From JAFGQU01 sp964483625 (GTDB lineage: Bacteria > Omnitrophota > Gorgyraeia > Duberdicusellales > 4484-171): 64,000 nt of DNA. Made by a program: the position numbers and the translations under genes. This document shows, piece after piece, positions 25,819 through 33,737 of this stretch. The notes under the pieces are model-generated. The model saw only the letters and a list, made by a program, of their open reading frames with translations, was not told where the DNA came from and made no database searches. The DNA lies in contig CAZABB010000004.1 of NCBI GenBank assembly GCA_964483625.1, positions 1 to 64,000 on the forward strand. The letters are read 5' to 3'. Each line of letters opens with the position of its first letter. Positions within the stretch are counted from its first letter, which is position 1.

Positions 25819-27117
25819 TTAAATCCCCAGATCAGTAGGAGCCCTTCCCAGAGATTTAAGCAGACCGATCGTTTCGGCTATCTGGTCAGGTATGGATTGC
25901 GACTGATGAGCCCGCCCGGGATAAATCGCATAGAGATCCCGATACTCCCGCGGCGTTACGTTCAGCATAACCGAATTGGCGCCGGAAAACAGGCCCTGCC
26001 GGCGAGCCTCTGAATCCAGTGTTTCAAAAGCGGTCGTAACCAGGATTTTGCCCTGCGAAGGGTCAACCAACCGAATAAGCGCGATGACCATCTTCATATA
26101 TTCGGACGATACCGAATGATGCCCCTCAAGCGGTGTGCCGGCGACGGGAATAAACGGACCGAACGAATACATCTCAGCCTTAAGTTCTCTGGCCAGAAGG
26201 ATATCGTTGATAATATCTGCCGACGTCTGGCCGGGTAACCCGATCAGGCCGCCAGTTGCCACCAGGTATCCCGTCTGGTATGCCGTCCGGATAAGATCGA
26301 TGCGGGCCCCAAGGGAACCGTGCGGATGCAATTGCTGGTATAATTTTTCCCGGGACGTCTCAAACCGCAACAGTATACCTCTGGCGCCGGCTTGATAATA
26401 ACGCGTCAGATCCTCGCGGGAAATTTCGCCGAAACTGATAAAAACCAGCGCCCCCAACTGGTAGCGTATCTTTCTAATCACCTCCGCCAGCTCATCGCTG
26501 CGATAACCGCAATCCTCCCCGCTTTGCAGCACCAACGCTTTAAACCCGTACTCGGTCACCGCCGCCTTCGCCGCCGCGAATATTTCTTCACCGTCCATAT
26601 GATACCGGACAAGACCGGACACAGAGGTGGAAATACCGCAATAATGGCATTCTCTGGCGCAGCGGTTGGATATCTCGATAATACCGTGGACACAACAGGC
26701 GTTCTTATGATATTTCTGTCTTAAAAAATTAGCGTTCTTACCGACAAATTCACGTTCGGCGGGATTCTCCAGACAAAGCAGATACTCCAGACTCTCTTTA
26801 TCCAGACCGAACCCGTGGTTAACCTTATCCAGCAGGTTTAATACCCGCGGCGATGCGTTCTGCTCCTGGAGGTCCAGCCGGGATAACTCCAGGTCAACCT
26901 CCTGCAGGTCAAAAAACGTTTCCTTCCACGTCGCCAGGATACTTTCGGCTTCATCGGACGCGATCTTCTGAATTGCATATCCGCCCTGAGCGTAAATATA
27001 ATCCCCGACGCGAAGATCGTCGAATTCATTATACGCACGGCGTTCTTCGCCGAAATAATCGACGATCACGAATTTATCCTCGAATCGTTTTACTTTTCCC
27101 GGGATCGCGTAACACAT
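25819..27117 (-). CDS. HypC-HydE fusion: [NiFe] chaperone domain joined to [FeFe]-type radical SAM maturase
   Basis: Residues 1 to about 75 are a HypC domain: MCYAIPGKV with the essential Cys2, VIVDYFGEERRAYN, RVGDYIYAQGGYAIQKI and the helical DEAESILATWKETF. HypC carries the Fe(CN)2CO unit with HypD and delivers it to the [NiFe] large subunit. From about residue 90 to 432 it is a HydE-family radical SAM protein: IEISNRCARECHYCGIS (C153, C157, C160), VLQSGEDCGY, LLRFETSREKLYQQLHP, GGLIGLPGQTSADI, SFGPFIPVAGTPLEG and TTAFETLDSEARRQGLFSGANSVMLNVTP. HydE's optional second cluster cysteines are absent. It is a single open frame with AAAGGAG before the ATG. I know of neither a biochemical study nor a named family for this fusion. 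Confidence 0.92.
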   Translation of the reverse strand: MCYAIPGKVKRFEDKFVIVDYFGEERRAYNEFDDLRVGDYIYAQGGYAIQKIASDEAESILATWKETFFDLQEVDLELSRLDLQEQNASPRVLNLLDKVNHGFGLDKESLEYLLCLENPAEREFVGKNANFLRQKYHKNACCVHGIIEISNRCARECHYCGISTSVSGLVRYHMDGEEIFAAAKAAVTEYGFKALVLQSGEDCGYRSDELAEVIRKIRYQLGALVFISFGEISREDLTRYYQAGARGILLRFETSREKLYQQLHPHGSLGARIDLIRTAYQTGYLVATGGLIGLPGQTSADIINDILLARELKAEMYSFGPFIPVAGTPLEGHHSVSSEYMKMVIALIRLVDPSQGKILVTTAFETLDSEARRQGLFSGANSVMLNVTPREYRDLYAIYPGRAHQSQSIPDQIAETIGLLKSLGRAPTDLGI

Positions 27118-27135
27118 TCGTCGCTTCGCTCCTTT

Positions 27136-27187
27136 ACACTGATGATCACAGATTCCAAACTGATGCTCGCAGATAATTGATCAGTGG
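27136..27187. repeat. Short intergenic palindrome (CACTGAT/ATCAGTG)
   Basis: CACTGATGATCACAGATT on the left faces CAGATAATTGATCAGTG on the right. It separates the HypA-like gene from the HypC-HydE gene and contains the last HypA bases nearby. It could act as a processing or pausing hairpin within the operon; no T-run follows. Confidence 0.45.
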
Positions 27188-27188
27188 T

Positions 27189-27431
27189 TTAATCCATATC
27201 GAAAGACACCAGTCTCAGTTCACGCGCCGGGCTCTTCTCGATCACAAGTGCCGCCCCCTCAAGAACGGTACCGGGAGATTTTTCCTTGAAGAAGAGCCTG
27301 AGCACTTCTTCGTTGATTTCGGTGAATTCTCCCATTTTAAGATACACTTTGGTAATCTTAGCCGCTTTGTTACCGCGGGCGTGATAGAGAATGTCTTCGA
27401 AGAGATCTTTCACTAAATGCATTTCATGCAT
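27189..27431 (-). CDS. hypA: HypA-like nickel chaperone lacking the zinc domain
   Basis: HypA delivers nickel to the [NiFe] large subunit. The start at 27431 gives MHEMHLVKDLFEDIL, preserving the nickel ligand His2, with AAAGGAG upstream; the longer frame to 27458 lacks this logic. The core VTKVxLKxGE-type segment (ITKVYLKMGEFTEINEEVLRLFF) and TVLEGAALVIEKSP follow. The family then normally has a zinc loop with two CxxC pairs; here the sequence goes straight to ELRLVSFDMD, equivalent to the family's last strand, so the zinc domain is cleanly missing (80 residues versus about 113). It overlaps the protease gene by 8 bases. Confidence 0.8.
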   Translation of the reverse strand: MHEMHLVKDLFEDILYHARGNKAAKITKVYLKMGEFTEINEEVLRLFFKEKSPGTVLEGAALVIEKSPARELRLVSFDMD

Positions 27432-27912
27432 GAGAAAACTCCTTTCTGATAATCTCAATGATTCTATCGGCCGTTTCTTTTACTGCCGCCGATAATCCTT
27501 CTTTAAGGTCTACCGATCCCGGCTGAATACCCAGAAATTCCACATCGCCCCCCGTATCTTCGGCAATAAGCCGGGCAATAACTTTGAGTGAGATCATATG
27601 GGTACTTAACGCCGTCTCCGGGATTATTTCCTGATCGACCAGCCGCGCCTGACCGGCCGGGAGGCCGAAATCAGCCGCGTCAATGATCAGAATCCGCGCG
27701 GGCTTTACCGCGGCAACCTCATCGATGATATTTTCCGGGTTCTGCCCGGCATCGATCACCGTAAGCTGCCCGGTATTTTCAAGCTCGGCGGCGATATAGG
27801 GACCGACGCCGTCGTCGGAACGCAAACTGTTTCCTACAGTAATACATACGGTATGTCCTCCGGGGTGAAAAGAAAGCGCGTTGATTACATCAGCGGTTAA
27901 CGAACTTGACAT
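27424..27912 (-). CDS. [NiFe] hydrogenase maturation endopeptidase (M52, HycI/FrhD type)
   Basis: This 162-residue nickel-dependent protease clips the C-terminal tail of the large subunit after nickel insertion. The motif CITVGNSLRSDDGVGPYIA has the conserved GNxLxxDDG block whose Asp binds nickel, IIDAADFGLPAGQ carries the second Asp, and THMISL the His. Its start lies within the large-subunit gene (23-base overlap), so it is dedicated to that subunit. The predicted substrate tail is nine residues (see the alpha subunit). Confidence 0.92.
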   Translation of the reverse strand: MSSSLTADVINALSFHPGGHTVCITVGNSLRSDDGVGPYIAAELENTGQLTVIDAGQNPENIIDEVAAVKPARILIIDAADFGLPAGQARLVDQEIIPETALSTHMISLKVIARLIAEDTGGDVEFLGIQPGSVDLKEGLSAAVKETADRIIEIIRKEFSHA

Positions 27913-29215
27913 TGAGAAAATGCGCCGAACATGATATGCAGGGATCGTATGCCCGTACCAGCATCTCCATCGTCAGGGTGATTTCTTCATCGGACTTATC
28001 GAGGATTTCCGGCACCAGTTTTTTCATATCCTGTTCGATACTGTTGACATTCTGCGAGGTAGGGATAATACAGTTGGCATTGACGATCTTCCCCTTATCA
28101 TCGACCTCGTAGTTATGGAAGAGAAGTCCCCGCGGCACCTCCACCGCGCCCACGCCGTTACCGGCTTTGACTGCAATGGTATTGTTTTCGTTTAAGCCGA
28201 CGACGATCTCTTCATCCCGGTTCACTCCCTTGTTTTTGAAATGTTCGAGGATGGCGATGGATTCTTCAAGGCTGTGCACACATTCAACCAGCTGAGCCGC
28301 GGTATTGAGAAAAGAATTGTAGCAGATTTTATTCAATCCGAGAAAATCGGCGACGGCCTTGGCTTTCGGATGCAGTTTTTTATAATTTAAATTCACCCGC
28401 GCCAGAGCCCCGACCATATACGACTGGCGGTTCCATTTAGCGTGTTTGGCCGAAGAATGCGGCATGACGAATTCATTGGTTACCTCACGATAGTCATGTT
28501 TATCCATGCGTTTCCCGTCGGTCGAACCGACATCTCCCGCGAGCATCGGATACTCGTCGTCATCACTGACCAAACCGACATACTCGGTCTCCCGCTTGAA
28601 TTCCGGAAATTTCAAGGTCTTACATAACTCAACCGTCTCCTCCATATCGACACGCATATTGACCAGGATATCCAGCATCGCGTCCAGATCTTTTTCCTTC
28701 GGCAGTTTCGTAAACCCGCCTACGATACAGGAAATCGGATGGATATGCCGGCCGACGAGAATATCACAGACATCGTTACACTGTTTTTTCATCCGCAGGG
28801 CGCGCCGGACGACTTTATTGTGACTTTCGATCAGCGGCACAAAACTCTTAACCCCCAGCAGGTCGGGAGCGACCAGTAAATAGATATGCAAAATATGACT
28901 GTCCAGGTTTTCCTGGTGCAGGAGTAATTTCCTTAAACGCACGGTCTGCTCCGAAGGAGTAAACCCGATAGCGTCTTCAGCGGCCTGGATCGATGCCAGA
29001 GAATGGCCGCAGGCGCAGATACCGCAGATCCGGGAGGTAATATGCTGCGCTTCGAAAATAGAACGGCCCCGCAGCATACCTTCAAAAAAACGGGGGGACT
29101 CGACGATCTCAAGGCGGCATTCTTCCAATTTACCTTCCTTGACGTTTACGACAATATTCCCGTGTCCCTCGACGCGGGTAAGATATTCGACATTGACTTT
29201 AACGTTTCTTGCCAT
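27890..29215 (-). CDS. hydA: [NiFe] hydrogenase large (alpha) subunit, group 3 cytosolic type
   Basis: This subunit holds the Ni-Fe(CN)2CO site of a cytosolic, NAD(P)-linked hydrogenase. I start at 29215 (MARNVKVNVEYLTRVEGHGN) because the earlier ATG at 29239 contains the GGAGGAG ribosome site within its own codons. Nickel ligands are in RICGICACGH (C64, C67) and DPCISCSAH (C426, C429), with His432 as the expected cleavage point and a nine-residue tail. The 441-residue length and partner subunits (beta, gamma, delta) fit group 3b sulfhydrogenase-like enzymes. It overlaps the small-subunit gene by 17 bases. Confidence 0.95.
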   Translation of the reverse strand: MARNVKVNVEYLTRVEGHGNIVVNVKEGKLEECRLEIVESPRFFEGMLRGRSIFEAQHITSRICGICACGHSLASIQAAEDAIGFTPSEQTVRLRKLLLHQENLDSHILHIYLLVAPDLLGVKSFVPLIESHNKVVRRALRMKKQCNDVCDILVGRHIHPISCIVGGFTKLPKEKDLDAMLDILVNMRVDMEETVELCKTLKFPEFKRETEYVGLVSDDDEYPMLAGDVGSTDGKRMDKHDYREVTNEFVMPHSSAKHAKWNRQSYMVGALARVNLNYKKLHPKAKAVADFLGLNKICYNSFLNTAAQLVECVHSLEESIAILEHFKNKGVNRDEEIVVGLNENNTIAVKAGNGVGAVEVPRGLLFHNYEVDDKGKIVNANCIIPTSQNVNSIEQDMKKLVPEILDKSDEEITLTMEMLVRAYDPCISCSAHFLNVKFVNR

Positions 29216-29966
29216 CTGTTTCTGTCTCCTCCAATTCACGCGGTTTGTTGTACATATCGATTTTATTCACTACCCAGTCAAGAGGAATATTATGTTTTTC
29301 TAAAATATCCATCTGCCCGTTTTTCGCCGGATTCGACACCATACCCCGGCAGCCGTAACAGATATTCCCGTTATTGATACACCAGGAATTACACCCGGCG
29401 CGGGTTACCGGACCAAGACAGGTAATCCCCTTATCGTACATGCATTCGTTCTCATTGAGTTTACACTCACGGCAAACGGCGTGATCGGGCACCGTATAAG
29501 GAATTCCCTGCAGGGCGCACTTTAATACTTTCACAAATTCCGGCTGATACACCGGACACCCGTGCACGAAATAATCCACCTTCACCACCTGGTGCACCGG
29601 ACAGGTAGGAATGGTCTCAAAATGCTTCGCGCCGTCTTTATACACGTATTCTTTTATTTCGTTCAGATCAAATTTATTTTTCATCCCGTTGACGCCGCCG
29701 ATTGTCGCGCAGGATCCGTAGGCGATAAGAACTTTGGAACGCTTGCGGATGTTCTTGATCCGTTCGACCCCATGCGTTGTGGTAATACTGCCCTCGACGA
29801 CCGCCACATCGTAGTCGCCGTCCCATTTTTCCGACATCGCTTCTCTGAATTCGACGACATCAATTATCTCAAGAATATCAAGCAACGTTTCGCCGAAATT
29901 GGCGACCTGAAGCTGGCATCCTTCACAACAAGAGAAATCAAAAAAAGCTACTTTTGGTTTTTTCAT
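29199..29966 (-). CDS. hydD: [NiFe] hydrogenase small (delta) subunit
   Basis: This iron-sulfur subunit relays electrons between the Ni-Fe site and the diaphorase subunits. The 255 residues start cytosolically, without a Tat signal. The proximal-cluster motif is FDFSCCEGCQLQ (C14-x2-C17), with IAYGSCATIGGVNG and HGCPVYQPEFV giving the other ligands. Further cysteines between about 165 and 215 (VCRECKLNENEC, CNSWCINNGNICYGCRG) would bind two more [4Fe-4S] clusters, as in group 3b delta subunits. It begins 2 bases before the gamma stop region and overlaps alpha. Confidence 0.95.
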   Translation of the reverse strand: MKKPKVAFFDFSCCEGCQLQVANFGETLLDILEIIDVVEFREAMSEKWDGDYDVAVVEGSITTTHGVERIKNIRKRSKVLIAYGSCATIGGVNGMKNKFDLNEIKEYVYKDGAKHFETIPTCPVHQVVKVDYFVHGCPVYQPEFVKVLKCALQGIPYTVPDHAVCRECKLNENECMYDKGITCLGPVTRAGCNSWCINNGNICYGCRGMVSNPAKNGQMDILEKHNIPLDWVVNKIDMYNKPRELEETETDGKKR

Positions 29967-29968
29967 AA

Positions 29969-30805
29969 TTATAACGCCTCGATATTATTTTTTATTTTAT
30001 CGTAAGAAAATACCGGTCCATCCTGACAACAGTACACGTCTCCGATCTGGCAATGCCCGCATTTGCCTACGCCGCACTTCATATGCCGCTCCAGCGAAAG
30101 ATAGATCTGCCTCTCCGGGATCCCTTTCTTTAAGCATTCGGCGATAACAAACTTATACATAATCGGCGGGCCGACGACGATTCCGAAAGTACGCTCGGTA
30201 TCAAGCGTTACACCCGGGATCAGAGACGTGATCAGTCCGACATTACCTTTCCAATCGGGATCGGCTTTGTCGACAGTACAGTTGAAATTGACATCAAGCC
30301 TCTTCTCCCACTGCTCGACTTCCTCGCCAAACAGCATATCCTTGGGCGTTTTACAGCCAAGAAGAATACTTACCTTGCCGAAATCACGGCGGTTATCGAT
30401 CACAAAATTAATCAGCGAACGTAACGGTACAATTCCCAGCCCTCCGGCGACAAATAACAAATCATTTCCTTCCAGAATCTGTGTAGGGAACCCCACTCCG
30501 AACGGACCGCGAATACCGACGGTATCGCCGGCCTTTAAGCCATGAAGGGCATTCGTTACTTTCCCGACGTTACGCACGACCAGTTCGAAATATCCCCGGA
30601 TTGTCGGGGAAGAAGAGACCGAAATCGGCGCCTCCCCCACTCCGGGGAGAGCGACCATAACAAACTGGCCCGGTTCGTGATCGAGACTTTCGCCTCCGGC
30701 CAGAGCGATTTTGAAATATTTCTCCTGAGCGGTAATCATCTTCGCCTCGAGAATTTCCCCCGTTTTTACGTTATACGCCGATTCTTTTAACGTGACTCGT
30801 TTCAT
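29969..30805 (-). CDS. hydG-gamma: Hydrogenase gamma subunit, FAD/NAD(P)-binding reductase
   Basis: The 278-residue diaphorase subunit transfers electrons between NAD(P)H and the iron-sulfur chain. The ferredoxin-reductase fold shows EAPISVSSSP for FAD, GIRGPFGVGFP, and VAGGLGIVPLRSLI for NAD(P), and the C-terminus has a [2Fe-2S] site in KCGVGKCGHCQIGDVYCCQDGP. It is homologous to the gamma subunit of Pyrococcus sulfhydrogenase and to PyrK/AsrB-type reductases. NADP versus NAD preference cannot be read with confidence. It overlaps the beta stop by 4 bases. The symbol is descriptive, to avoid confusion with maturase HydG. Confidence 0.93.
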   Translation of the reverse strand: MKRVTLKESAYNVKTGEILEAKMITAQEKYFKIALAGGESLDHEPGQFVMVALPGVGEAPISVSSSPTIRGYFELVVRNVGKVTNALHGLKAGDTVGIRGPFGVGFPTQILEGNDLLFVAGGLGIVPLRSLINFVIDNRRDFGKVSILLGCKTPKDMLFGEEVEQWEKRLDVNFNCTVDKADPDWKGNVGLITSLIPGVTLDTERTFGIVVGPPIMYKFVIAECLKKGIPERQIYLSLERHMKCGVGKCGHCQIGDVYCCQDGPVFSYDKIKNNIEAL

Positions 30806-31836
30806 TGTGCTCCTTCGGCTAACTGATTGATTGTTTCCTTTAAATTAATCCGGGCCATACAGGTGCGCGAACACCGTCCGCACCCGGTACAAAAATACCG
30901 GCTGTATTTATCCACCGGGTATTTGAATTTACGCATATACCGGTGCCGCTGGCGGTCACCTCGTTCTTCGCGAAAGTTTTCTCCTCCGGCAACCTCCGCG
31001 AACGGTTCACTCTGGCAGGAATCCCAGCGGCGTTTTCTCCCCCCCGTGGTCAGATTCAAATCAATTTCATCCTCGATATCGAAACAGTAGCAGGTCGGGC
31101 ACACGTTGGTACAGTTGCCGCAGGCGACACAGCGTTTATGAAGGTCCTGCCAGACGGGTGACTCGAATGATTTATCAAACAGACTTTTGAGATTATTATG
31201 AGTAACGGCAACCTCATCCTTAAAGATCTCGCGTTTCTTCTTACGCATCGCCTTTAACGCTTCCCGGTGTTCTTCTGTGGCTTTCTGAAACAGTCCGGTT
31301 TTTTCAATCAGTTCTTCACCTTCAAGCGTATTGATATGCACCATAAAAAAATCATCAAGCTCGGTAAAAAAGAGATCATATCCTCCGTTGGGCAGATGGT
31401 TATCCATCACCTTACAGTTGGCGTACTCATCGCAATATTCATTACATTCAAGGCCGATGATCAGAATTCTGTTCTTACGAGCCAGGTAGTTGATATCCTT
31501 GGGCTTATCGGAAAACACCATATTCAGGCACTGAATACCGGCCAGATCACAGGTATGCACCCCGAAAATAATCATGTCCTGATATTCCATCACCGCGTTC
31601 CAGGCCTTTTTACTTTTATCGTATTGCTGCAGGGTTTCAGTCTGAGGCAGGAAATACTTCTTCGGCGGAAGGATTGTAGGTATATATTTAAGGGAGACTT
31701 CCTTGCCGGAGGCAACTTCCTCGAAGGCGTAATTCTTTACGCCCCGCTTAACGGGAGCCACGGTCTTTTTTATCTGAGCCAAACGGGAAATGAATTCACT
31801 GAGATCTGTTTTATGAAGGATTGCGTATTGCGTCAT
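30802..31836 (-). CDS. hydB: Hydrogenase beta subunit, [4Fe-4S] electron-transfer protein
   Basis: The 344-residue subunit is the AsrA/HydB type, linking the gamma reductase to the small subunit and, in sulfhydrogenases, associated with sulfur reduction. Two ferredoxin-like clusters are visible near the C-terminus: CVACGNCTNVCPTCYC and CTGCGRCSRTCMARI. The N-terminal half has IIFGVHTCDLAGIQ and GLECNEYCDEYANC, conserved in the family. It is the first gene of the hydrogenase operon and is preceded by a Rex operator and a promoter. Confidence 0.93.
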   Translation of the reverse strand: MTQYAILHKTDLSEFISRLAQIKKTVAPVKRGVKNYAFEEVASGKEVSLKYIPTILPPKKYFLPQTETLQQYDKSKKAWNAVMEYQDMIIFGVHTCDLAGIQCLNMVFSDKPKDINYLARKNRILIIGLECNEYCDEYANCKVMDNHLPNGGYDLFFTELDDFFMVHINTLEGEELIEKTGLFQKATEEHREALKAMRKKKREIFKDEVAVTHNNLKSLFDKSFESPVWQDLHKRCVACGNCTNVCPTCYCFDIEDEIDLNLTTGGRKRRWDSCQSEPFAEVAGGENFREERGDRQRHRYMRKFKYPVDKYSRYFCTGCGRCSRTCMARINLKETINQLAEGAQ

Positions 31837-31854
31837 GGTATCACCCTCTCTATT

Positions 31855-31872
31855 TTGTGAACGTGTTCACAT
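31855..31872. promoter_or_regulatory. Rex operator upstream of the hydrogenase operon
   Basis: TTGTGAA-CGTG-TTCACAT matches the Rex consensus TTGTGAAnnnnTTCACAA at all but the last base. It lies between the predicted transcription start and the hydB ATG, where bound Rex would block transcription. It predicts that the hydrogenase is made when NADH is high. Confidence 0.82.
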
Positions 31873-31884
31873 ATATCCTGACAA

Positions 31885-31912
31885 AGATAACATAATTGCG
31901 AAATGTTGTCAA
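31885..31912 (-). promoter_or_regulatory. Predicted promoter of the hydrogenase operon
   Basis: On the minus strand TTGACA (31912-31907) precedes TTATCT (31890-31885) by 16 bases. The -10 match is moderate. The predicted start, near 31878, places the Rex operator just downstream of it. Confidence 0.5.
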
Positions 31913-31952
31913 ATGAATTTTTGAAATATCGCAGATAATGAACCGGGGAAAT

Positions 31953-32666
31953 TTACAGACCGAGGAATTTTATCGCCGCCCCGCTTAAGAAAATCGCAAG
32001 GCCCGCGGCGGCATGAGAATACCGCTGGAATCTCCCCAGGGAAAATTTCGCCAGACCGAACGCTCCGGCAAATACAACCCCCAGCATCGTTGCGATCGTG
32101 GCAAAGGCAAATACTCCCGACACCGCGATCACCGATCCCATATTCCCTGTCGCTGCCGGATACATGAGAATAGGTATCAGCGGTTCACATGGTCCAAAGA
32201 CAAAGATCGTAAACAGGACCCAGGGAGTCAGACTCGGTTTCGCCTTCGCCTGATGCACGTGCATATGCTGGTGCAGATGATTATGGTGATGAGTATGAGC
32301 GGACCCATCGGCGTGATGATGCACATGCCGATGCGGGGTTTTACGGATAACATAGCGAATACCCCAGATAAAATAGGCCAACCCGAACGCGAGCAGCAGC
32401 CAGGCGGCAATTTCTCCCCGGACCGATTCGATTCGCTCTAAATGCAGAACCGCCACTCCTAAACTGATCCCGAGAAATCCCAGGACGATCGAACTTGCCA
32501 CGTGCCCGATGCCGCAGAGTACGGTGATGAACGCGGTTTTGGACATACTCCAGCGGCGGGCTTTGGACATAACGATAAAAGGCAGATAATGGTCGGGCCC
32601 CAGCACCGTATGGATGAACCCGATCGTGAACGCCGTCCCCATTAAAATGAATGTTTCATTGGTCAT
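31953..32666 (-). CDS. UreH-like membrane protein, candidate nickel transporter
   Basis: 237 residues with about six transmembrane helices. The first helix carries GFIHTVLGPDHYLPF, the GxxHxxxGPDH signature of the UreH branch of NiCoT-like transporters, and GHVASSIVLGFLG resembles the second signature. A cytosolic or periplasmic loop at about 110-140 is very rich in His (HRHVHHHADGSAHTHHH and more), suited to metal binding. CEPLIPILMYPA is another conserved segment. Its position directly upstream of the [NiFe] hydrogenase operon supports nickel import for that enzyme; this function is inferred. Confidence 0.8.
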   Translation of the reverse strand: MTNETFILMGTAFTIGFIHTVLGPDHYLPFIVMSKARRWSMSKTAFITVLCGIGHVASSIVLGFLGISLGVAVLHLERIESVRGEIAAWLLLAFGLAYFIWGIRYVIRKTPHRHVHHHADGSAHTHHHNHLHQHMHVHQAKAKPSLTPWVLFTIFVFGPCEPLIPILMYPAATGNMGSVIAVSGVFAFATIATMLGVVFAGAFGLAKFSLGRFQRYSHAAAGLAIFLSGAAIKFLGL

Positions 32667-32705
32667 AAATACCTCCTTCTAAAATATCTACATTTATCAG
32701 AATTT

Positions 32706-33737
32706 TTACTCGTTGGCAAGCAATTTTTCAATCAAAGCGTAGACTTCATCCGGCGAGATGCTGTCCAGACACAGAAAATCATTCTGACAATCATGCGCCC
32801 GGCACACGGGACAATTGACGTTTTTATGGATGAAGAGGGATTTTTCCCCCAGTGGCCGCCAGCGTGTGGGAGAAAGTCCGGGATTACTCCGTCCGAAAAT
32901 AGAAATCACCGGAATCCCAAGTGCGGCGGCGATATGCACGGGACCGGAATCGCCCGAAACAAACAGTTTCGCCCTCTCTAAGAGAGCAGTCAGCTCAAAA
33001 AGACTGAGTGCCCCTCTTAAATCGATGACTCCTTCTTCGCCGGCGACCTCACCGGCAAATTCCTTTTCGCTCTCAGCGGTGGTTACCACAACCGGCAGGT
33101 TCAGATTTTGCCTGATCTTTTTTATCAGCGCGACGAAAGAACGCTGTTTCCATCGTTTCGACGGACAGGATGCCGCAGGATGGATCACCACAAAATCCTG
33201 TCCTTCATCGATCCCTTTCTTTTTAAGCATTTCCCCGACACTGCGCCGTGCCGAATCCTTTACCGGGACAAAAAGCGGCACATCACGCACCTGGATATCC
33301 AGCGCCCGCAGGATATCCAGCGTGTATTCACTTTCGTGTTTTTCCCCGCGGTGTTTACGGTGCGGTATTTTCTCGGTCAAAAGCCAACTCAGGTTACGAT
33401 CCCACCCCACTCGTGTTTTAATCCCCGCAAGATAAGCGATCAGATGGGCCCGATTGGTAGGATGAAGAACAACGGCCAGATCGAAATTTTTCCGTCTTAA
33501 ATCCCGCGCGAACCGCCACGTCGCGGGGAAACTCTTATGAATCCCGTACTTATCGTACACGATAACCTCATTTACCTCGGGATTGTCTTCAAGCAGACCA
33601 CGCGTATACGGCCGGCACATAAAAGCGATATAACTATCGGGATAAGCCCGGCGCAGATTGCTGATAACAGGGACCGAAAGGACGACATCCCCCATCCGGT
33701 CGGTACGAATGATCAGAATGCGTTTGAACGGTTTCAT
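32706..33737 (-). CDS. Glycosyltransferase family 9 (heptosyltransferase-like)
   Basis: GT9 enzymes transfer heptose or related sugars to the lipopolysaccharide core. The ATG at 33737 overlaps the upstream stop as ATGA and gives MKPFKRILIIRTDRMGDVVLS, the classic N-terminus; the longer frame to 33794 is not needed. The acceptor/donor motifs VIHPAASCPSKRWK and VSGDSGPVHIAAALGIPVISIFG are intact. A cysteine motif near the C-terminus (CPVCRAHDCQNDFLC) is shared by all four GT9 modules here. About 343 residues; donor sugar unknown. Confidence 0.9.
   Translation of the reverse strand: MKPFKRILIIRTDRMGDVVLSVPVISNLRRAYPDSYIAFMCRPYTRGLLEDNPEVNEVIVYDKYGIHKSFPATWRFARDLRRKNFDLAVVLHPTNRAHLIAYLAGIKTRVGWDRNLSWLLTEKIPHRKHRGEKHESEYTLDILRALDIQVRDVPLFVPVKDSARRSVGEMLKKKGIDEGQDFVVIHPAASCPSKRWKQRSFVALIKKIRQNLNLPVVVTTAESEKEFAGEVAGEEGVIDLRGALSLFELTALLERAKLFVSGDSGPVHIAAALGIPVISIFGRSNPGLSPTRWRPLGEKSLFIHKNVNCPVCRAHDCQNDFLCLDSISPDEVYALIEKLLANE

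Noticed and set aside
23556..27117. An [FeFe] hydrogenase operon
   Set aside because: HydG and HydE homologues are present but no H-cluster protein or HydF is in the window; the adjacent catalytic subunit is clearly [NiFe] with CxxC pairs at both ends.
31267..31860. A 197-codon plus-strand frame across the hydrogenase beta gene
   Set aside because: It is the antisense shadow of a gene with two ferredoxin-type cluster motifs and crosses the Rex operator.
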